Positions 26,703 to 35,649 are shown, numbered from the stretch's first letter. The stretch: 64,000 bases of DNA from Clostridiaceae bacterium (GCA_910574345.1 CAJSZV010000007.1:62001-126000), one strand, 5' to 3'. Program-made: numbers and translations. The notes: generated by a model from the letters alone, not told the origin.

Positions 26703-26804
26703 CCGCGCCGGAGCGCGGCTGCGACAGCAGCCATTTTCCTTATGCGCGCAGTGCGCATCCTAAGCGGAGCGTTTTTGTTCTATAGGACGAACTTTCCTAT
26801 AGAA
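26683..26804 (-). repeat. REP-like intergenic repeat, copy 1
   Basis: About 122 bp that recur, at roughly 80 percent identity, at 55666-55786, both times downstream of a minus-strand operon and in the same direction. On the minus strand it forms TTCTATAGGA/TCCTATAGAA (26804-26778), a TGCGC/GCGCA palindrome, GGCTGC/GCAGCC, and the terminal GAGTCCGG stem. Shared blocks include GCCGGAGCGCGGCTGCG and GCGCGCAGTGCGCATCCTAA. The remaining part of the gap (26539-26813) shows nothing else. Confidence 0.8.
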
Positions 26805-26813
26805 TAAAAAAGA

Positions 26814-27623
26814 TTACGCCATGTTTCGGTACTCCTGTTTCCACTCTTCCACCAGCACAGCCGACTCCTCCAGCCGTCTGATGGAGTCCTTTTGGAACAA
26901 TTCCTCAATCTCCAAAAGGGCCTCCCCCTCCTCTGCCTTCTCCTCTGCTCTGGAAAACTCCTTATCCCACTCTTCCTGCAGCTGGCCCGTAACCAGAGAA
27001 CGATGCCGGTCCTTAAGCTCCAGAGACGGACTCATGCGGGTCAGGTAGTACATCTTCTCTATAACCTTTAAATCCCTGCTTTTTGCGTAGGCCTTATCAT
27101 AGGACTCCATGGCTTTCACAAACTGAAAGATTCTGGCATAGCAGGCACCTAAGTTGCTCCACACCTTCCCTTCCAGCTGGTCGTCGGGATTTTTGGCAGC
27201 GGCTTCCAGAATCTCCTGGTATCCGGCAATGGCTTTTCCGTACTGCTTAAACTCCGCCAGATAATCGGCCTTCTTCTTGGCGTATTCCAGAGGGGACAGC
27301 CTCCTTATGGCAGTAAGGGTCTGACGCAGTTTGCCTAACTCCGCAGCCGTATAATAATCGCATTCCTGCATGAACATAAGCAGTATCTCATCGGGCTTGT
27401 CGCCCGTCTTGATGCGCTGCTCCATTCTGGCCGCCACGAAGCCCATTCCCAGCTGGTCACGGACAAATTCCGTGAGACTTAAATCCACGAATCCGTCTGT
27501 GAAAAACAGAGGATGATGATAGACGGCATAACAAAGTTCCTGGGAGGAATGAATATTTACTCCCAGGCCTTCTATATAATATGGATTTGTCACCTGTTCA
27601 CGTCTGCACAATATTACGCTCAT
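26814..27623 (-). CDS. TPR-repeat protein of the DUF5717/DUF5716 operon
   Basis: A 269-residue soluble protein. The middle (about 120-200) has tetratricopeptide-like helices (AEFKQYGKAIAGYQEILEAA, GKVWSNLGACYARIFQFVKAMESYDKAYAKS) and the C-terminal 60 residues are a charged Glu/Lys-rich helix likely to form a coiled coil. The N-terminal part (GLGVNIHSSQELCYAVYHHP) is conserved in Lachnospiraceae homologues as far as I recall, but has no assigned function. It overlaps the DUF5716 gene by 4 nt (ATGA), so the two are made together and may bind each other. Confidence 0.6.
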   Translation of the reverse strand: MSVILCRREQVTNPYYIEGLGVNIHSSQELCYAVYHHPLFFTDGFVDLSLTEFVRDQLGMGFVAARMEQRIKTGDKPDEILLMFMQECDYYTAAELGKLRQTLTAIRRLSPLEYAKKKADYLAEFKQYGKAIAGYQEILEAAAKNPDDQLEGKVWSNLGACYARIFQFVKAMESYDKAYAKSRDLKVIEKMYYLTRMSPSLELKDRHRSLVTGQLQEEWDKEFSRAEEKAEEGEALLEIEELFQKDSIRRLEESAVLVEEWKQEYRNMA

Positions 27624-28843
27624 AACATAACCTCTTGTCTGATCTTCGCCTCCGTGGCCGGAAAAAATTCTCCAAACCCCTGATCCTTTACAGTCACCGC
27701 CATGGTCCGCTCATCTAAAAATCCCACCTGTACCAGCACTTTGAGAGTCTTGTCGTCTCTTTTTGGGAATCCCTCCAGCACCATGCGCATCAGTTTCTTT
27801 TTTTTCGAATCCAATGGTGTGATCATGAATTCCAGATAGTCCTGATGATCCAGAATCATCTCCACATCCGCCCCGGCCTCATACCAGACATCCCCGGCCT
27901 TTGCCAGAAACAGCTGACTCTCCTGGCCTTTTGACAAGACCTTCATGGACACGCTGCTGTCCAGTCTGCCTTCGCAGATGCAGGTGTAGGGATAAGCGCT
28001 TTTTTCCCTTAAAAGGTCCATTCCCTGATACATGGCTCCGCTGGCAAACAAGGTGTCTTCCATATACACTTTTCTCCGGCTGCAGATCAGTTTCATGAAA
28101 TTATCCGCCCAATTAAGGTTTCCGAATCCCTTCCCTGTGAGAAAGATGGCGGAATACAGCTTCTTCTGTATCAGCCGGCTGCCGCAGGAGCATAAGATCT
28201 TGTCTGCCATGCGGGCTCCCTTGTCGGAATTTAAGATGTTTAGGTCAAAGCTCTCTTCCAGACGCTCCCACTCGGCCAGAACCGTGTTCTGCCTCATGCC
28301 CCGCTGCATCTTCATCTCATAATAACACAAACCGTCCTGAGACAGGTCAAACATCCCTACCTGATTGGTCCAGACTTCCCTTTTTTGGCTTAACACATAA
28401 TAGATAAAGCTTTCCGTATGGCTTACGATATGGATTCCTTCGGGATCCGCCCCCAAGTACTCCCCGCATCGCCTTAAGCACTCCAAAAGCCTTATCTCCA
28501 CTTTGGGAACCGTAATCACAAGCTTTTTGATCTTGTCTGTCCCATATTCCTCCTGGGCCAGACGAAGCACCTGTACAAGAAACCGGACCATCAGCTGCAT
28601 ACCGTCATATTTAATGCCTGCGATGGTCGACGTACCGTCCTTCTTCACCAGCTTTACCAGCTTATCCACTATGATGCCGTCGCCTTTCAGGGCGCTTGCA
28701 TAAGCCGGTTCTCCTACCAGCCACACATCTTCCTCTTTCTTTTTACAAATTACCGTGGGCATTATCCAAGATTTCTCTCCTGCATCACAGACCAGCTGTG
28801 TATAGGCGTCGCACAAATCCAACCCCAATATCAGTCCGTCCAT
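27620..28843 (-). CDS. DUF5716 family protein, actin/Hsp70-like fold
   Basis: A 407-residue protein with an N-terminal ILGLDLCDAYTQL phosphate-1-like loop, a KLVITVPKVEIRLLECLRRCGEYLG segment and GMFDLSQDGLCYYEM, which together recall the two-lobed ATPase of Hsp70/actin proteins in diverged form. The C-terminal 100 residues have beta-rich character like a substrate domain. I recognise it as the DUF5716 family that is found beside DUF5717 in Lachnospiraceae; no function has been reported to my knowledge. It lies 36 bp after the DUF5717 gene and overlaps the TPR gene. Confidence 0.65.
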   Translation of the reverse strand: MDGLILGLDLCDAYTQLVCDAGEKSWIMPTVICKKKEEDVWLVGEPAYASALKGDGIIVDKLVKLVKKDGTSTIAGIKYDGMQLMVRFLVQVLRLAQEEYGTDKIKKLVITVPKVEIRLLECLRRCGEYLGADPEGIHIVSHTESFIYYVLSQKREVWTNQVGMFDLSQDGLCYYEMKMQRGMRQNTVLAEWERLEESFDLNILNSDKGARMADKILCSCGSRLIQKKLYSAIFLTGKGFGNLNWADNFMKLICSRRKVYMEDTLFASGAMYQGMDLLREKSAYPYTCICEGRLDSSVSMKVLSKGQESQLFLAKAGDVWYEAGADVEMILDHQDYLEFMITPLDSKKKKLMRMVLEGFPKRDDKTLKVLVQVGFLDERTMAVTVKDQGFGEFFPATEAKIRQEVML

Positions 28844-28879
28844 CCATACTCCTTTTTATGACTGTTTTCGCTTAGACCT

Positions 28880-31800
28880 TTACTGCAGCTGAAACAATTC
28901 TTCAACTGCGGCAGTTTTTTTCACGTACTCTTTCATGGCTGTCAGAAGGCCTTCCTCTTCCTTCAGACTCAGACACAAAGACATCCGGTTCAGCAGGCTG
29001 AATCTGCTGTTCTCATCTTTGGAGTCCCTGAGCTCGCAGGTAACGCTTCCTTCCTTCACAAGCACTTTCTTGCTGCCCCTCTGTTCATAGATCTCATACT
29101 CCATGATCTCTCCCTCAAACAATATCTTCTGTTTGACGAAAATCCCCTGGTAAACCCGCTTCATCTCATCCCTGTGGAACTGTTCCTCATTGGGAAGAAT
29201 GCGGATCATGAGTTCTATTTTATCGCTTTTCTGTCCCACATACTGGAACATGGCTTTGTCCAGAATCTCCTCCGGAATCCGTATCTGGCCTGCCAGGCGT
29301 TTAAAATAGGGAAATACCATTCCCTTCTCCAAAAGATAATCTATGATGGACTGGCACAGCTTTTTCTGTTTTTCCGACAGTTTCGCCTGTTCACTGTAAT
29401 ACCTGCTCAGGGCCAGAAGATAGATATCGGATATTCGCCCCTTCTCAATGGCATTCTGAATGAGACTTTCCAGATAGGCAAACACCCTCTCCGCCGCCGG
29501 CTGGTCGTGGAGGAAATACTCCGTGCTTTTAATGGTAAAATAAGCTTTGACAATACCTTCCCCTGTCTTTTTCCTGGTGACATAGAGAGCAAATACCTTG
29601 TCAATGCGGGCCGCTTCTCCTGCAAACATCATCTGGGCCAAAAGCCGCTCTTCCATGTCATAGGTTTCCACCTGCTCCTTCACGCTCTTTAGAAGAACCC
29701 GGTACATCTGGTCACAGGTGCCGTTAAAATGCTCGCACAGATAATCAAGGATCACGCTGTCCGCCAATTTGGCCTGATAGACTTGAAAGGCCATATCCAA
29801 AAGCATCTCGTCCTCATGGAACATCTGGTCCGGAATCATATGGCTGCACAGCTTCTTAAGGCTCTCTGTCTTTACCTGGCATCCAAACCGTTTCACCAGG
29901 TCATAGGCCTCCTTGATGTAATTGTGGCTGATAAGCGCCTCACAAAGCCCGTTCTTCTGCTTCTTTGACAGCACTTGAATATCCGCTGCCAGAAGGGGCA
30001 GAATCTTCCCGTCATGGCCTGTATGATTCTCATAATAGGATATAAGCTTGTCCGTCATCTGCCGCCGGTACAGGGGGTGAAGCCGCAGCTGGCTTAAAGC
30101 CTGCTCCATAACGTCTTTCTCCGCCTCCCCTGTCACTTCCTTTAAGGCGGCCTCCTTGCAGGCGGCTAAAAGAAGCATGGGATGATCCGGATCCAGTTCA
30201 AAGCACTTCTTCTCCAGTTCCGGCTTGTCAAGTATTCTGGTCTTCACATGGTTAATGCCCGTATACCGGTTGCCGTAGGCATCCTGAAACATAATGGTCA
30301 CTTCTTTGGAAAAGATAGGCACATAGGCCGCCTGATCCTTCAGCGGGTACACTCCCTCATCCGTCAGTTCCTCATAACAGACCACCACATGCCGCATCTG
30401 AGGATTTTTGCACACAATCCTGTAGGACCGGAGAATGGAGGGCAGAACCCTTGCAAGGGATGAATCCACCATGTCCGGATAGATCATCTCATCATAGATG
30501 GCAGCCAGCCGTCTGCTGATCCTGGAGTTTAATGCCTGCTCCACAGCAAACTGGCTGATGGTTCTCTCAAATTCCTGATAAAGAGAAGATTCCGTACTCA
30601 CATACCGGATAATATTTTCATACAGAACTTCCCTGCTTTCCTGTTCCAGATCATGGCCGTAGGAAAAATACATGAGCACCTGTTTCGGGATAGCCTGTTT
30701 ATAATCCCTTGGAAGGGAATACAGGAAATATTCATACAACCGGGTCAGACTTAGCTTTTTATGGACCCCTCGCTCATACCAGACAAAATCCGACTCTCTT
30801 CTGCACTCTCCCCGGATCATTAAGCTGCACACTGCCTCTAGGATCTCCTGGTTCGGAAACACCTCATAGAGGGCTTTTAACATGCGGCAACACAGAGGCT
30901 GAAAATTCTTATTGACGCCGGACAGCCTGGCGGCCTTTACGGCCAGTTCCTCCCCCACCAGTTTCTTTCTGGCTCCATAGTTCAATGCCTGGAGCTCCAT
31001 GGCTCCGATTCCGTACAGAAGCTGGGGCATCTGATTCCACACTTCCAGAGCCTGCTGATATAAAAAAGGACTGCGGCAGCCTTCCCCGAACAGCACCTTC
31101 ATCTGGCTCAGCACCTCGCCCGGATTCTCAAAGCACCAGTTTTCGTCGCACATGGTATAGAGATAGAACAAAAGATAGTCCGCCTTTCCCTCCTCCACGT
31201 ATTTTATGAGAAGTCTCCGCAAAGAATCCTTTCGTTCCGGATCCTTGTCCACAAGGACAGCCGCATATTCATACAGACAGTACCACTGCGGATTCTCCAT
31301 CCGGCTTTCATAAATCTTGTCCTTACACTCTGACAGATATACCCTTGCCTCATCTGCTCTTCCCAGAACCGCCATAAGCTCCGCCTGGGCCAAAGACAAC
31401 AGGGCAGATGGTCCGCCGCTCATGCGCAGCTGTTCCAGCTCCTCTGCCATAAGGGTTTTCAGGCGGTCCTCCTTTTCATTCTGTGCCTCATAGGCAAGGC
31501 GCAGAGACAGATATCTTCCGTAGCGCTTATATTCACTGTCCTTCTCTTTCACCGGCACTCCGTGGGCCTCCACCGTCACCCGGATCACTTCATACATGGT
31601 CTCCAGGGTAATGCTTCCGAAATTCTTCCCGCCGTGGAGAAGAGCCGGGTTGATCTCATAGGGAAAACGGCACACGCCTCCCTCAAAATCCTCATCCGTT
31701 ATGGTTCTTTTCAGGCTCTGAATGAATCCCCCTTCTATCTTTATGGAGACAGGCAGGTATCCCCACCCGGTTTTCTTGATCTCCACCACATCGGATATCA

Positions 31801-32422
31801 TGGCATCGGCTGCATAATACTCTCTGTTAAGCCTGTCAACAGAGAGCCGCACCGGATCCTTGATCCCCAAAGCAATAAAGAACTGCTCCAGCTGTCCAAA
31901 ACGGTTCCCCTGCCCGTGAAGGCCGTCGTATACAGCCCTGATATGTATGTCCTGCATAAAAGGCGCTTCCGTGAAATCCCGAAACTCAAAAAGCCTTAAT
32001 GCCAGGTCATAATCCCGCCTTGCCAAAGCCGCAAAATCTCTCGGTTCCTTTAACTGAGAGAGAATCTTCCCGGAATTGCCTGTCTCCACACGAAAAGAAT
32101 AAGGAACCTCTTTCTCCCCGCCGTTGGTTACCAGATAAAAAGCTCCTTCTATCGTGTCTCCATATTCCAGATACTTGCCGTCCACTTCATAACCGATATG
32201 ACTGCGCGTCCCTCCAAAAGAGGAATTCAGCACTTTTACTCTTGGATTGGAAGAATATACCAGGCCTTTTGCATGAATGCCGTTGTCGCTGTTTGCCAGC
32301 AGTTCCTGTCTGATCTTCTCCCCTGCCCTTATCTCTTCATCTATAACAGAAGGCTGGATTGTTAAAACCGGCTCTTCCATCTCTATTATGCCTTTTGCCA
32401 GGCGGTTGATCCGCTCTCTCAT
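28880..32422 (-). CDS. DUF5717 family large protein
   Basis: A 1180-residue soluble protein with no signal peptide or membrane helix. The first 320 residues are beta-rich, with segments like YSSNPRVKVLNSSFGGTRS and pairs of strands that recall Ig-like or chaperone substrate domains. From about 330 to 1050 the sequence is almost all helical repeats of TPR/HEAT type. The last 130 residues are again beta-rich (KRVYQGIFVKQKILFEGEIMEYEIYEQ). It is the first gene of a three-gene operon with DUF5716 (Hsp70-like) and a TPR protein. A scaffold or chaperone-like assembly is suggested by this layout but not shown. Confidence 0.65.
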   Translation of the reverse strand: MRERINRLAKGIIEMEEPVLTIQPSVIDEEIRAGEKIRQELLANSDNGIHAKGLVYSSNPRVKVLNSSFGGTRSHIGYEVDGKYLEYGDTIEGAFYLVTNGGEKEVPYSFRVETGNSGKILSQLKEPRDFAALARRDYDLALRLFEFRDFTEAPFMQDIHIRAVYDGLHGQGNRFGQLEQFFIALGIKDPVRLSVDRLNREYYAADAMISDVVEIKKTGWGYLPVSIKIEGGFIQSLKRTITDEDFEGGVCRFPYEINPALLHGGKNFGSITLETMYEVIRVTVEAHGVPVKEKDSEYKRYGRYLSLRLAYEAQNEKEDRLKTLMAEELEQLRMSGGPSALLSLAQAELMAVLGRADEARVYLSECKDKIYESRMENPQWYCLYEYAAVLVDKDPERKDSLRRLLIKYVEEGKADYLLFYLYTMCDENWCFENPGEVLSQMKVLFGEGCRSPFLYQQALEVWNQMPQLLYGIGAMELQALNYGARKKLVGEELAVKAARLSGVNKNFQPLCCRMLKALYEVFPNQEILEAVCSLMIRGECRRESDFVWYERGVHKKLSLTRLYEYFLYSLPRDYKQAIPKQVLMYFSYGHDLEQESREVLYENIIRYVSTESSLYQEFERTISQFAVEQALNSRISRRLAAIYDEMIYPDMVDSSLARVLPSILRSYRIVCKNPQMRHVVVCYEELTDEGVYPLKDQAAYVPIFSKEVTIMFQDAYGNRYTGINHVKTRILDKPELEKKCFELDPDHPMLLLAACKEAALKEVTGEAEKDVMEQALSQLRLHPLYRRQMTDKLISYYENHTGHDGKILPLLAADIQVLSKKQKNGLCEALISHNYIKEAYDLVKRFGCQVKTESLKKLCSHMIPDQMFHEDEMLLDMAFQVYQAKLADSVILDYLCEHFNGTCDQMYRVLLKSVKEQVETYDMEERLLAQMMFAGEAARIDKVFALYVTRKKTGEGIVKAYFTIKSTEYFLHDQPAAERVFAYLESLIQNAIEKGRISDIYLLALSRYYSEQAKLSEKQKKLCQSIIDYLLEKGMVFPYFKRLAGQIRIPEEILDKAMFQYVGQKSDKIELMIRILPNEEQFHRDEMKRVYQGIFVKQKILFEGEIMEYEIYEQRGSKKVLVKEGSVTCELRDSKDENSRFSLLNRMSLCLSLKEEEGLLTAMKEYVKKTAAVEELFQLQ

Positions 32423-32534
32423 GTTCCTTCACCTGTTTCATTGGTTCAAATCTTGTTTTACATCATTCTAGCACATTTTTCTTTCTTTTACTACACGAAA
32501 GTTTATTCCCCGTAAAAATGTTGTCGTTTAGCTC

Positions 32535-32562
32535 TTGCATTTTTCTGACAACGTGATAAAAT
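32535..32562 (+). promoter_or_regulatory. Promoter of the tRNA pair
   Basis: TTGCAT (32535-32540), a 16-bp spacer and TAAAAT (32557-32562) lie just before the tRNA-Ala gene at 32571, a distance normal for a tRNA transcript. A moderate sigma-A match in the 148-bp space that separates the tRNAs from the divergent DUF5717 gene. Confidence 0.5.
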
Positions 32563-32570
32563 AGAGCCAT

Positions 32571-32643
32571 GGGGCATTAGCGCAGTTGGGAGCGCGCAAC
32601 ATTCGCATTGTTGAGGCCGTGGGTTCGAATCCCATATGCTCCA
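32571..32643 (+). tRNA. tRNA-Ala (anticodon CGC)
   Basis: A 73-nt cloverleaf: acceptor GGGGCAT/ATGCTCC with the G3-U70 wobble pair that marks alanine tRNAs, D-arm GCGCAGTTGGGAGCGC, anticodon stem CAACA/TGTTG around TTCGCAT with CGC at positions 34-36, and GGGTTCGAATCCC as the T-arm. It reads GCG codons. The CCA end is not fully encoded (discriminator A then TAT). Confidence 0.95.
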
Positions 32644-32649
32644 TATTAT

Positions 32650-32723
32650 GGAAGCATAGCTCAGCCGGGATGAGCGTTCGCCTCACACGCGAGAGGTCAT
32701 GGGTTCGAGCCCCATTGCTTCCA
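32650..32723 (+). tRNA. tRNA-Val (anticodon CAC)
   Basis: A 74-nt cloverleaf six bases after tRNA-Ala: acceptor GGAAGCA/TGCTTCC with discriminator A, D-arm GCTCAGCCGGGATGAGC, anticodon stem TTCGC/GCGAG around CTCACAC with CAC at 34-36, and a GGGTTCGAGCCCC T-arm. It reads GUG codons. It is followed by a run of T residues. Confidence 0.95.
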
Positions 32724-32756
32724 TTTTTTTATGGCAATTGATAAGGGGTGCGCAAG

Positions 32757-33275
32757 ATGCTGTCAGATCCCATGACGTTGTACAAGCTGATGAATCTCTA
32801 TATGCTGAAACAGGTAAATTTTCCGCTGACCAATTCCCAGTTGACGGATTTTTTTCTTGCGCACGAATATGCCACCTATTTCACCCTTCAGCAGGCCCTC
32901 AACGAACTTGCGGAGGCCGGTCTCATCAAGGTAAAATCCAATCACAGCACAACCCGCTATGAGATCTCCACAGAGGGGGAGGACACTCTGGATTTTTTCG
33001 GAAAGAATATTCCTCCTGCCATTGTATCGGATATGGATCAGTATCTGAAAGAACACCGGTTCCGCATGCGCAACGAAGCCGGTATGGTATCCGACTATTA
33101 TAAGTCCACCAATCAGGACTACATCGTCCACTGCGAACTGCGGGAGGGCAGAAACCCTCTTCTGGATCTCAGCCTTTCGGTTCCGGACAGAGAGCAGGCG
33201 GAAGCCATGTGCAGTCAGTGGAAAGAGAAAAGCCAGGCGATCTATTCTTACATCATGAAGTCTCTCATGGAATAG
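32757..33275 (+). CDS. DUF4364 family protein (winged-helix, PadR-like)
   Basis: A 172-residue protein of the DUF4364 family of Firmicutes. The N-terminal 80 residues form a winged helix (MTLYKLMNLYMLKQVNFPLTNSQLTDFFL, YFTLQQALNELAEAGLIKV, TRYEISTEGEDTLDFF), followed by a mixed C-terminal domain with RNEAGMVSDYYKSTNQDYIVHC. It is probably a DNA-binding regulator of the PadR type. The ATG at 32757 is preferred because AAGGGG lies eight bases upstream; a GTG at 32748 overlaps that site. It begins 33 bp after the tRNA pair and may be read from the same promoter. Confidence 0.8.
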   Translation: MLSDPMTLYKLMNLYMLKQVNFPLTNSQLTDFFLAHEYATYFTLQQALNELAEAGLIKVKSNHSTTRYEISTEGEDTLDFFGKNIPPAIVSDMDQYLKEHRFRMRNEAGMVSDYYKSTNQDYIVHCELREGRNPLLDLSLSVPDREQAEAMCSQWKEKSQAIYSYIMKSLME

Positions 33276-33294
33276 GAAAGGAGAAAGGAATCTT

Positions 33295-33582
33295 ATGAAG
33301 CTCCATGGATTTTTAGAAGAGATAAAACGCGGATACAGAAAGAAAATGAAACAGTTGAAAAGAAAGGCTTTTTTCTTAAAAGCCAGGCTCTTACTCACCT
33401 TCGTCCTGCCGGTGGTGATCATTCTTCTGGCTGTGAAAGTGATTAAGACCCTTCTGCGCATGAAACTGCGGGAGGCTGCGTCTTCTGTCCTGCCTCATGA
33501 GGAACCGGTCAGACAGCCAGTGACCCAGACTGCCCAAAAGCCTGAGTTTGTCACTCCTGTTCCTGTAGATACCTCCCTGTGA
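33295..33582 (+). CDS. Small single-span membrane protein of unknown function
   Basis: A 95-residue basic protein: a positively charged N-terminus (KRGYRKKMKQLKRKAFFLKAR), one hydrophobic segment of about 17 residues (LLLTFVLPVVIILLAVK, residues 32-48) and a Pro/Gln/Thr-rich C-terminal tail. It starts 19 bp after the DUF4364 stop with AAAGGAGAAAGG ahead of the ATG. I do not recognise the family; by charge, the N-terminus should stay in the cytoplasm and the tail outside. Confidence 0.6.
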   Translation: MKLHGFLEEIKRGYRKKMKQLKRKAFFLKARLLLTFVLPVVIILLAVKVIKTLLRMKLREAASSVLPHEEPVRQPVTQTAQKPEFVTPVPVDTSL

Positions 33583-33604
33583 CCCAAGAGTGAAACCTGT
33601 GAAA

Positions 33605-33650
33605 GAGAAGTCCCGATGGATAAACGCATCAGTCCTTCTCTTTTTCTTTT
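33605..33650 (+). terminator. Terminator after the DUF4364 pair, overlapping the GH25 3' end
   Basis: GAGAAG (33605-33610) pairs with CTTCTC (33635-33640), with an inner GATG/CATC stem, and TTTTTCTTTT follows. It ends the plus-strand transcript and lies partly within the last codons of the convergent lysozyme gene. Confidence 0.55.
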
Positions 33651-34516
33651 GCCTCGCAAAGGCCGTTCTTGTCAAATACATAGGAAGTCTCATCGATTCT
33701 GGCTTTCGTATTCTTCAGCATCCTGTAATCTTTAAAATAATAATTCTTCCCGTTGATCACTCTCCAGCCCGTTCCGGGAAATGTCTTGCTGTAGTCTTCA
33801 AAGGCAAACTCCAGACACACGTCGCCCTCAATCCCTTCTACCCTTCCTCTGTCCGTACAGCGCCACAGAGTCCGGTTTTCAAAACTGTTGGCTAAGCCGT
33901 AGCGGCTGTACCAGATATCATAGGGAAGTTCTTTGGTGTCCATGTGCTTTGTGAGCCAGTCATTGCTGCCGAATATAACCGCCTTATACCCGGCATCCTC
34001 AATCACCTTGCAGAACGCCCCCACCTGCTCCGTGATCTGATCCTTCGTAAGCCCGGATTCCAGCAGTTCCTCTGATTCCACGTCATAAGCGATGGGATAG
34101 GAAACCCGGTACTCCTTCACGATATCCAGAACGTACCTTGCCTCTCTTCTCGCGCTTTCCACATCATGGGCATCCCCGTAAAAACAGACTCCGGTGTCGA
34201 TTCCGGCTTTCTGCGCCCCTGTCATATTTTCTTTGAAATAAGGATCCGGATCATCATAGTACCCAAGGCGCACCATAGCAAAAGAGATCTGGCTCACAGC
34301 CACCTGCTTCCAGTCAATCATCCCTGCCGTGTTCTGATATTTGGTCACGGTAATCCCCTTTTCCACAGCGCCCTTAATAGGCGTTCTGCCGTCTGCGGAG
34401 ATCCAATATCCCCCCACCTTCGTCCACGGCTCAAAAGCCAAAGTCTCCATAGGACAACAACACAGCATAAACAAAACAGCCAGCCCAAGGGCTGTCACTC
34501 TGCGTCCTGCTTTCAT
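33629..34516 (-). CDS. GH25 family lysozyme, secreted
   Basis: A 295-residue protein with an N-terminal signal peptide (cleavage near residue 27, after PMETLA) and a GH25 muramidase domain at about 52-235: GITVTKYQNTAGMIDWKQV, FAMVRLGY, CFYGDAHDVESARREARY and the catalytic D-x-E in YPIAYDVESEE. The last 60 residues (GWRVINGKNYYFKDYRML, TSYVFDKNGL) look like a cell-wall or choline-binding type repeat. It would cut peptidoglycan outside the cell. It starts one base before the stop of the AI-2E family gene, so they are transcribed together. Confidence 0.9.
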   Translation of the reverse strand: MKAGRRVTALGLAVLFMLCCCPMETLAFEPWTKVGGYWISADGRTPIKGAVEKGITVTKYQNTAGMIDWKQVAVSQISFAMVRLGYYDDPDPYFKENMTGAQKAGIDTGVCFYGDAHDVESARREARYVLDIVKEYRVSYPIAYDVESEELLESGLTKDQITEQVGAFCKVIEDAGYKAVIFGSNDWLTKHMDTKELPYDIWYSRYGLANSFENRTLWRCTDRGRVEGIEGDVCLEFAFEDYSKTFPGTGWRVINGKNYYFKDYRMLKNTKARIDETSYVFDKNGLCEAKEKEKD

Positions 34517-34517
34517 C

Positions 34518-35645
34518 TCATGTACCCTCTTTTCGAAACCTGTTAATCTCCTGCGCCAGCATTCTTATCTCTTTTATGAGAGAATTAAAAGCGCCGTATT
34601 GATACAGCTTCACCGCTGCCATTCCCACAGGCACTGCCAGAATCATTCCGGACAGCCCATGAAATTTAAATCCCACATACAGAAAAAATAATGTCATAAG
34701 AGGCGGAAGCCCCATGGAATCTCCCACAATCTTCGGCTGAATAATCTGGCGAACCACCTGGGTAAGCACATACAAAAGGATTAAGCCTGCTGCAAAAGCT
34801 GCCTCCCCTGACAAAAGCTTTACCAGGGCCCAGGGAAACAAAGCTGTACCTGTGCCAAAGAGAGGCAGAAAATCAAGGACTGCGATCAGTATAGCCAGAA
34901 GAACCCCATACCGCACTCCCAGAATTATAAAACCAACGGCCAGAATGGCTGCCACTACAAACATAATACGAAATTGAGCCAAAAAGTAGCCGCCGATGAG
35001 ATTTTTTAAATCCTTTCGGAACAAATACAGATAGGAATCCATAGACTTTGGCATAATCTTTTTTACAAAATCCCGAATCTTATCCTGTTCCACGATAAAA
35101 AAGTAGGAAGAAAGAATCACCACCACCGAATACACCAAAGCCGCGGGAATTCCCTTGGCCACATTGCCTGCAACCGTCACCGTAGGAAAGGCGATTCTCT
35201 GCATCAAGCCGCTGAACATGTCCCCAAGGTTCTCATTGATCCGGTTAAAGCTTTCCTGAACCCCCTCAGGCATTCTGACCATAAGACGGTTTAAAGAATC
35301 CAGGGCCTTTATGACTTCCATCTTGCCCATCTCATAGATCTCCGGCAGATCTGTTGCAAGACCCTTGACCTCCATGACAATCTTCCCCAGAAGGAAATAG
35401 ATTCCGCCGATAACCCCGGCCAGCACTACCACTACTATGAGCACAGAGCTGTGTTTCCTCACCAGATTCAAGCGGCGCTCCAAAAGCTTCACCAGAGGAT
35501 TGGCCACCATGGCGATGAGCCAACCGATGACAAAAGGCATAAAAAACTTAAGAAGCCATGGCCCCACTGTACATATAAGTATGATTTTTGTTATGGGAAT
35601 CAGAATATTGAGGAATATCCGCAATATCCGTCTTCCATCTCCCAT
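34518..35645 (-). CDS. AI-2E family transporter (PerM/YdiK-like permease)
   Basis: A 375-residue membrane protein with about eight helices and the AI-2E/UPF0118 pattern: PFVIGWLIAMVANPLVKLLERR near the start, a central helical region, and the conserved DFLPLFGTGTALFPWALVKLL followed by RQIIQPKIVGDSMGLPPLMTLFFLYVGFKFHG. The family exports or exchanges small ions or signals; the true substrate is not known here. It lies between hisC and the lysozyme gene. Confidence 0.88.
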   Translation of the reverse strand: MGDGRRILRIFLNILIPITKIILICTVGPWLLKFFMPFVIGWLIAMVANPLVKLLERRLNLVRKHSSVLIVVVVLAGVIGGIYFLLGKIVMEVKGLATDLPEIYEMGKMEVIKALDSLNRLMVRMPEGVQESFNRINENLGDMFSGLMQRIAFPTVTVAGNVAKGIPAALVYSVVVILSSYFFIVEQDKIRDFVKKIMPKSMDSYLYLFRKDLKNLIGGYFLAQFRIMFVVAAILAVGFIILGVRYGVLLAILIAVLDFLPLFGTGTALFPWALVKLLSGEAAFAAGLILLYVLTQVVRQIIQPKIVGDSMGLPPLMTLFFLYVGFKFHGLSGMILAVPVGMAAVKLYQYGAFNSLIKEIRMLAQEINRFRKEGT

Positions 35646-35649
35646 ATTA

